From NCBI GenBank assembly GCA_945956975.1, contig CAMFKC010000130.1, positions 1-6,632 on the forward strand: DNA of 6,632 bases, in the 5' to 3' direction. The DNA comes from an uncultured Methylocystaceae bacterium (lineage in GTDB: Bacteria > Pseudomonadota > Alphaproteobacteria > Rhizobiales > Beijerinckiaceae). Each line of letters begins with the position of its first letter. Positions within the stretch are counted from its first letter, which is position 1. The notes beneath the pieces were generated by a model. That model saw only the letters and a program-made list of their open reading frames with translations. It ran no database searches and was not told the DNA's origin. Made by a program: the position numbers and the translations under genes. Positions 5,405-6,632 of the stretch are shown here, piece by piece.

Positions 5405-6166
5405 CTACCTGAATTGCACACCGCCATCCACGTCGATCACGCTGCCGCTGACGTAGGCGAGGCGGTCCGACGCCAGCATGGCGGTCAGCGCGGCAATTTC
5501 TTCCGGCTCGGCGGGCCGTCCGAACGGCAGGCCAGACAGGAATTCCTCCCACTTGCTGTCGTCGCCATTGTCGCGCTGACGCGCGCGGGCCTTGGACAAT
5601 TCGATGATGCGGTCCGTGCGCGTGGAGGCCGGGTTGATGCCGACGACGCGCACGTTGTTTTCCGGCGTCTTGCCGCCCAGCGCCTTGGTGAAGGAAATGA
5701 GCGCTGCATTGCCGGCGGCGCCGCAGACATAATCCCAGCGGGGCGAAACGCCTGCCAACCCGATGATGTTGACGATACAGCCGGAGCGGCGCGCGAACAT
5801 GGCGGGCAGGTAGAGCTGCGTCAGGTGGATGTAGCCGAAGACCTTGAGGCTCCACGCCTCCTGCCACGTGTCCATCGAGAGGCCGAGAATATTGCCGCCG
5901 GGAATGGCGCCGGCGTTGTTGACGAGAATGTCCGGGGCCGGCACGGCGGCGGCGAGCTTCTGGCGATCCTCGGCCTTCGACAGGTCGGCGGCGAAGATCT
6001 GCGCCTGCGATCCCACCTGCTTCTGCGCTTCGGCCAAACGTCCGGCGTCGCGGGAGACCAGCGTGACGGTGCATCCCTCCGCGACCAGCGTCCTGGCGCA
6101 GGCGAGCCCAATGCCCTTCGATGCGCCGGTAACGACCGCATGCCTGCCCTGCAATCCCAGATCCAT
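5405..6166 (-). CDS. Short-chain dehydrogenase/reductase-like protein lacking the classical catalytic tetrad
   Basis: The 253-aa protein has the classical SDR length and Rossmann landmarks: cofactor loop TGASKGIG (13-20), R39 after beta-2 (suggesting NADP(H)), D61, NNAG (83-86) and C-terminal GRPAEPEEIA...YVSGSVIDVDGG. Aligning around these, the active-site residues are replaced: the helix-E Asn is K108 (LKVFG), the Ser is G136 (NIIGLAG), and YxxxK becomes G149...N153 (VCGAAGNAALISFTKAL). I recall a bacterial subfamily with the same GAAGNAAL pattern, so this is likely a clade feature rather than decay. It may bind NADP(H) and use other residues (Y146 or K108 are candidates), or be non-catalytic. 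ATG 6166 is supported by GGAGG (plus 6174-6178, 7-nt spacer); the frame could extend to 6211 without support. It is convergent with the permease and divergent from the thiamine-binding gene. Substrate unknown. Confidence 0.9.
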   Translation of the reverse strand: MDLGLQGRHAVVTGASKGIGLACARTLVAEGCTVTLVSRDAGRLAEAQKQVGSQAQIFAADLSKAEDRQKLAAAVPAPDILVNNAGAIPGGNILGLSMDTWQEAWSLKVFGYIHLTQLYLPAMFARRSGCIVNIIGLAGVSPRWDYVCGAAGNAALISFTKALGGKTPENNVRVVGINPASTRTDRIIELSKARARQRDNGDDSKWEEFLSGLPFGRPAEPEEIAALTAMLASDRLAYVSGSVIDVDGGVQFR

Positions 6167-6193
6167 GTTGTTTCCTCCCGTGCTCTTGCTTCC

Positions 6194-6221
6194 ATTGTCG
6201 CCGGGCGCCACGATTTTTCAA
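6194..6221 (-). promoter_or_regulatory. Putative promoter of the SDR gene
   Basis: Read on the minus strand, TTGAAA (plus 6216-6221) and GACAAT (plus 6194-6199) are separated by 16 bp, matching five and four bases of the -35 and -10 consensus. Transcription would start near 6187, giving a leader of about 20 nt that includes the GGAGG ribosome site. The site lies in the 81-bp gap shared with the divergent thiamine-binding gene. Confidence 0.45.
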
Positions 6222-6247
6222 ACCGGGTCAGTCAGGGGAGAAACGCA

Positions 6248-6556
6248 ATGGTCCTCATCGAATTCGCCATGGCGCCGCGCGGCGTCGGAGAGAGCCTCAG
6301 CCCCTATGTGGCGCGCATTCTCGATGTGATCGACAAGTCGGGCCTCTCGTATCAGCTGACGCCGATGGGCACGATCATCGAGGGCGAGTGGGACGAGGCG
6401 ATGGCGGTGGTCGACGCCTGCTTCAAGGCGCTGGAAAAGGATTGCCCGCGCATCGGCGTGAACTTCAAGGCCGACTGGAAGCCCGGCAAAGAGAGCCGGC
6501 TGAAGAGCAAGGTCCAGCACGTGGAGAACGAGATTGGGCGGAAGTTGAGCACGTAG
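6248..6556 (+). CDS. MTH1187/YkoF-type thiamine-binding protein (DUF77)
   Basis: The 102-aa product has the complete small ferredoxin-like fold pattern of the MTH1187 family (PF01910): an N-terminal strand VLIEFAMAPRGVGESLSPYV (2-21), the IDKSGLSYQLTPMGTIIEGEWDE block (28-50) with the signature PMGT-x2-EG, a helix AMAVVDACFKALEK, then a strand RIGVNFKADWKPG and a charged tail. Members form small oligomers and some bind thiamine or related pyrimidines in the cytoplasm; no enzymatic role is established. ATG 6248 follows GGGGAG (6235-6240) with a 7-nt spacer. It is divergent from the SDR across 81 bp and followed by a long-stem palindromic repeat. No thiamine-biosynthesis or transport gene and no THI-box element is visible nearby, so its physiological link to thiamine is open. 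Confidence 0.9.
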   Translation: MVLIEFAMAPRGVGESLSPYVARILDVIDKSGLSYQLTPMGTIIEGEWDEAMAVVDACFKALEKDCPRIGVNFKADWKPGKESRLKSKVQHVENEIGRKLST

Positions 6557-6570
6557 AAGCGCAGCGTTCC

Positions 6571-6632
6571 GTCATTGCGAGCGTAGCGAAGCAATCCAGA
6601 GCCGGGTCGTGGCTCTGGATTGCTTCGTCGCT
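6571..6632. repeat. Long-stem palindromic intergenic repeat, cut by window end
   Basis: Starts GTCATTGCGAGCG and contains a perfect 17-bp inverted repeat (6587-6603 with 6611-6627, sequence CGAAGCAATCCAGAGCC) around a 7-nt loop GGGTCGT. This is a different family from the two repeats further left. From memory, this GTCATTGCGAGCG/GAAGCAATCC palindrome is widespread in Rhizobiales genomes and normally closes with a mirror-image CGCAATGAC, which would lie just beyond the window. It begins 14 nt after the thiamine-binding gene and may form its transcript 3' end, although no T-run is seen. Confidence 0.85.

Noticed and set aside
6167..6247. THI-box (TPP riboswitch) before the thiamine-binding gene
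   Set aside because: The 81-bp gap is too short and lacks the conserved CUGAGA and related core segments.
5414..6556. 380-codon plus-strand frame ending with the thiamine-binding protein
   Set aside because: Only the part from 6248 is real; the upstream portion is antisense to the SDR, and a strong GGGGAG ribosome site marks the true start.

Overview
The window is GC-rich and densely coded on both strands, with near-uniform G/C third positions, many GTG/TTG starts and three copies of intergenic palindromic repeats. The protein types and the repeat cores (CCTCATCCTGAGGAGC...GTCTCGAAGGATGG and GTCATTGCGAGCG...GAAGCAATCC) are, from memory, typical of Alphaproteobacteria, order Hyphomicrobiales/Rhizobiales (Bradyrhizobium/Xanthobacteraceae-like). 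This is a chromosomal-looking region; no transposase, phage gene, tRNA, rRNA or CRISPR array is visible.

Left part (1-1399): a divergent pair. On the minus strand lies the N-terminal 295 residues of an AtuA/DUF1446-family protein (cut by the window edge, TTG start). On the plus strand is a 133-aa carboxymuconolactone-decarboxylase (PcaC-like) protein. Their 110-bp spacer contains two mirror-image putative promoters placed back to back.

Centre (1400-5262): a plus-strand group that is the most interesting part. A 17-bp perfect palindrome precedes a rubrerythrin without rubredoxin domain. After a palindromic repeat come a 443-aa two-[4Fe-4S]/CCG-domain protein related to GlpC/heterodisulfide reductase, a DUF3501 protein 2 nt downstream, and, 115 nt further, a YeeE/YedE-type (TsuA-like) sulfur-compound permease. 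Rubrerythrin + GlpC/HdrD-like protein + DUF3501 is a combination I recall from other Proteobacteria without an established function. A reasonable hypothesis is a peroxide/oxidative-stress electron-transfer system in which the Fe-S protein serves as redox partner of the rubrerythrin; the permease may add sulfur supply for Fe-S or thiol chemistry.

Right part (5263-6632): a second copy of the palindromic repeat lies between the convergent ends of the permease and a minus-strand short-chain dehydrogenase/reductase (SDR). The SDR keeps the Rossmann motifs but appears to have lost all four residues of the classical Asn-Ser-Tyr-Lys catalytic tetrad. Divergent from it is a 102-aa MTH1187/YkoF-type thiamine-binding protein, followed by the start of a different long-stem palindromic repeat cut off by the window end.
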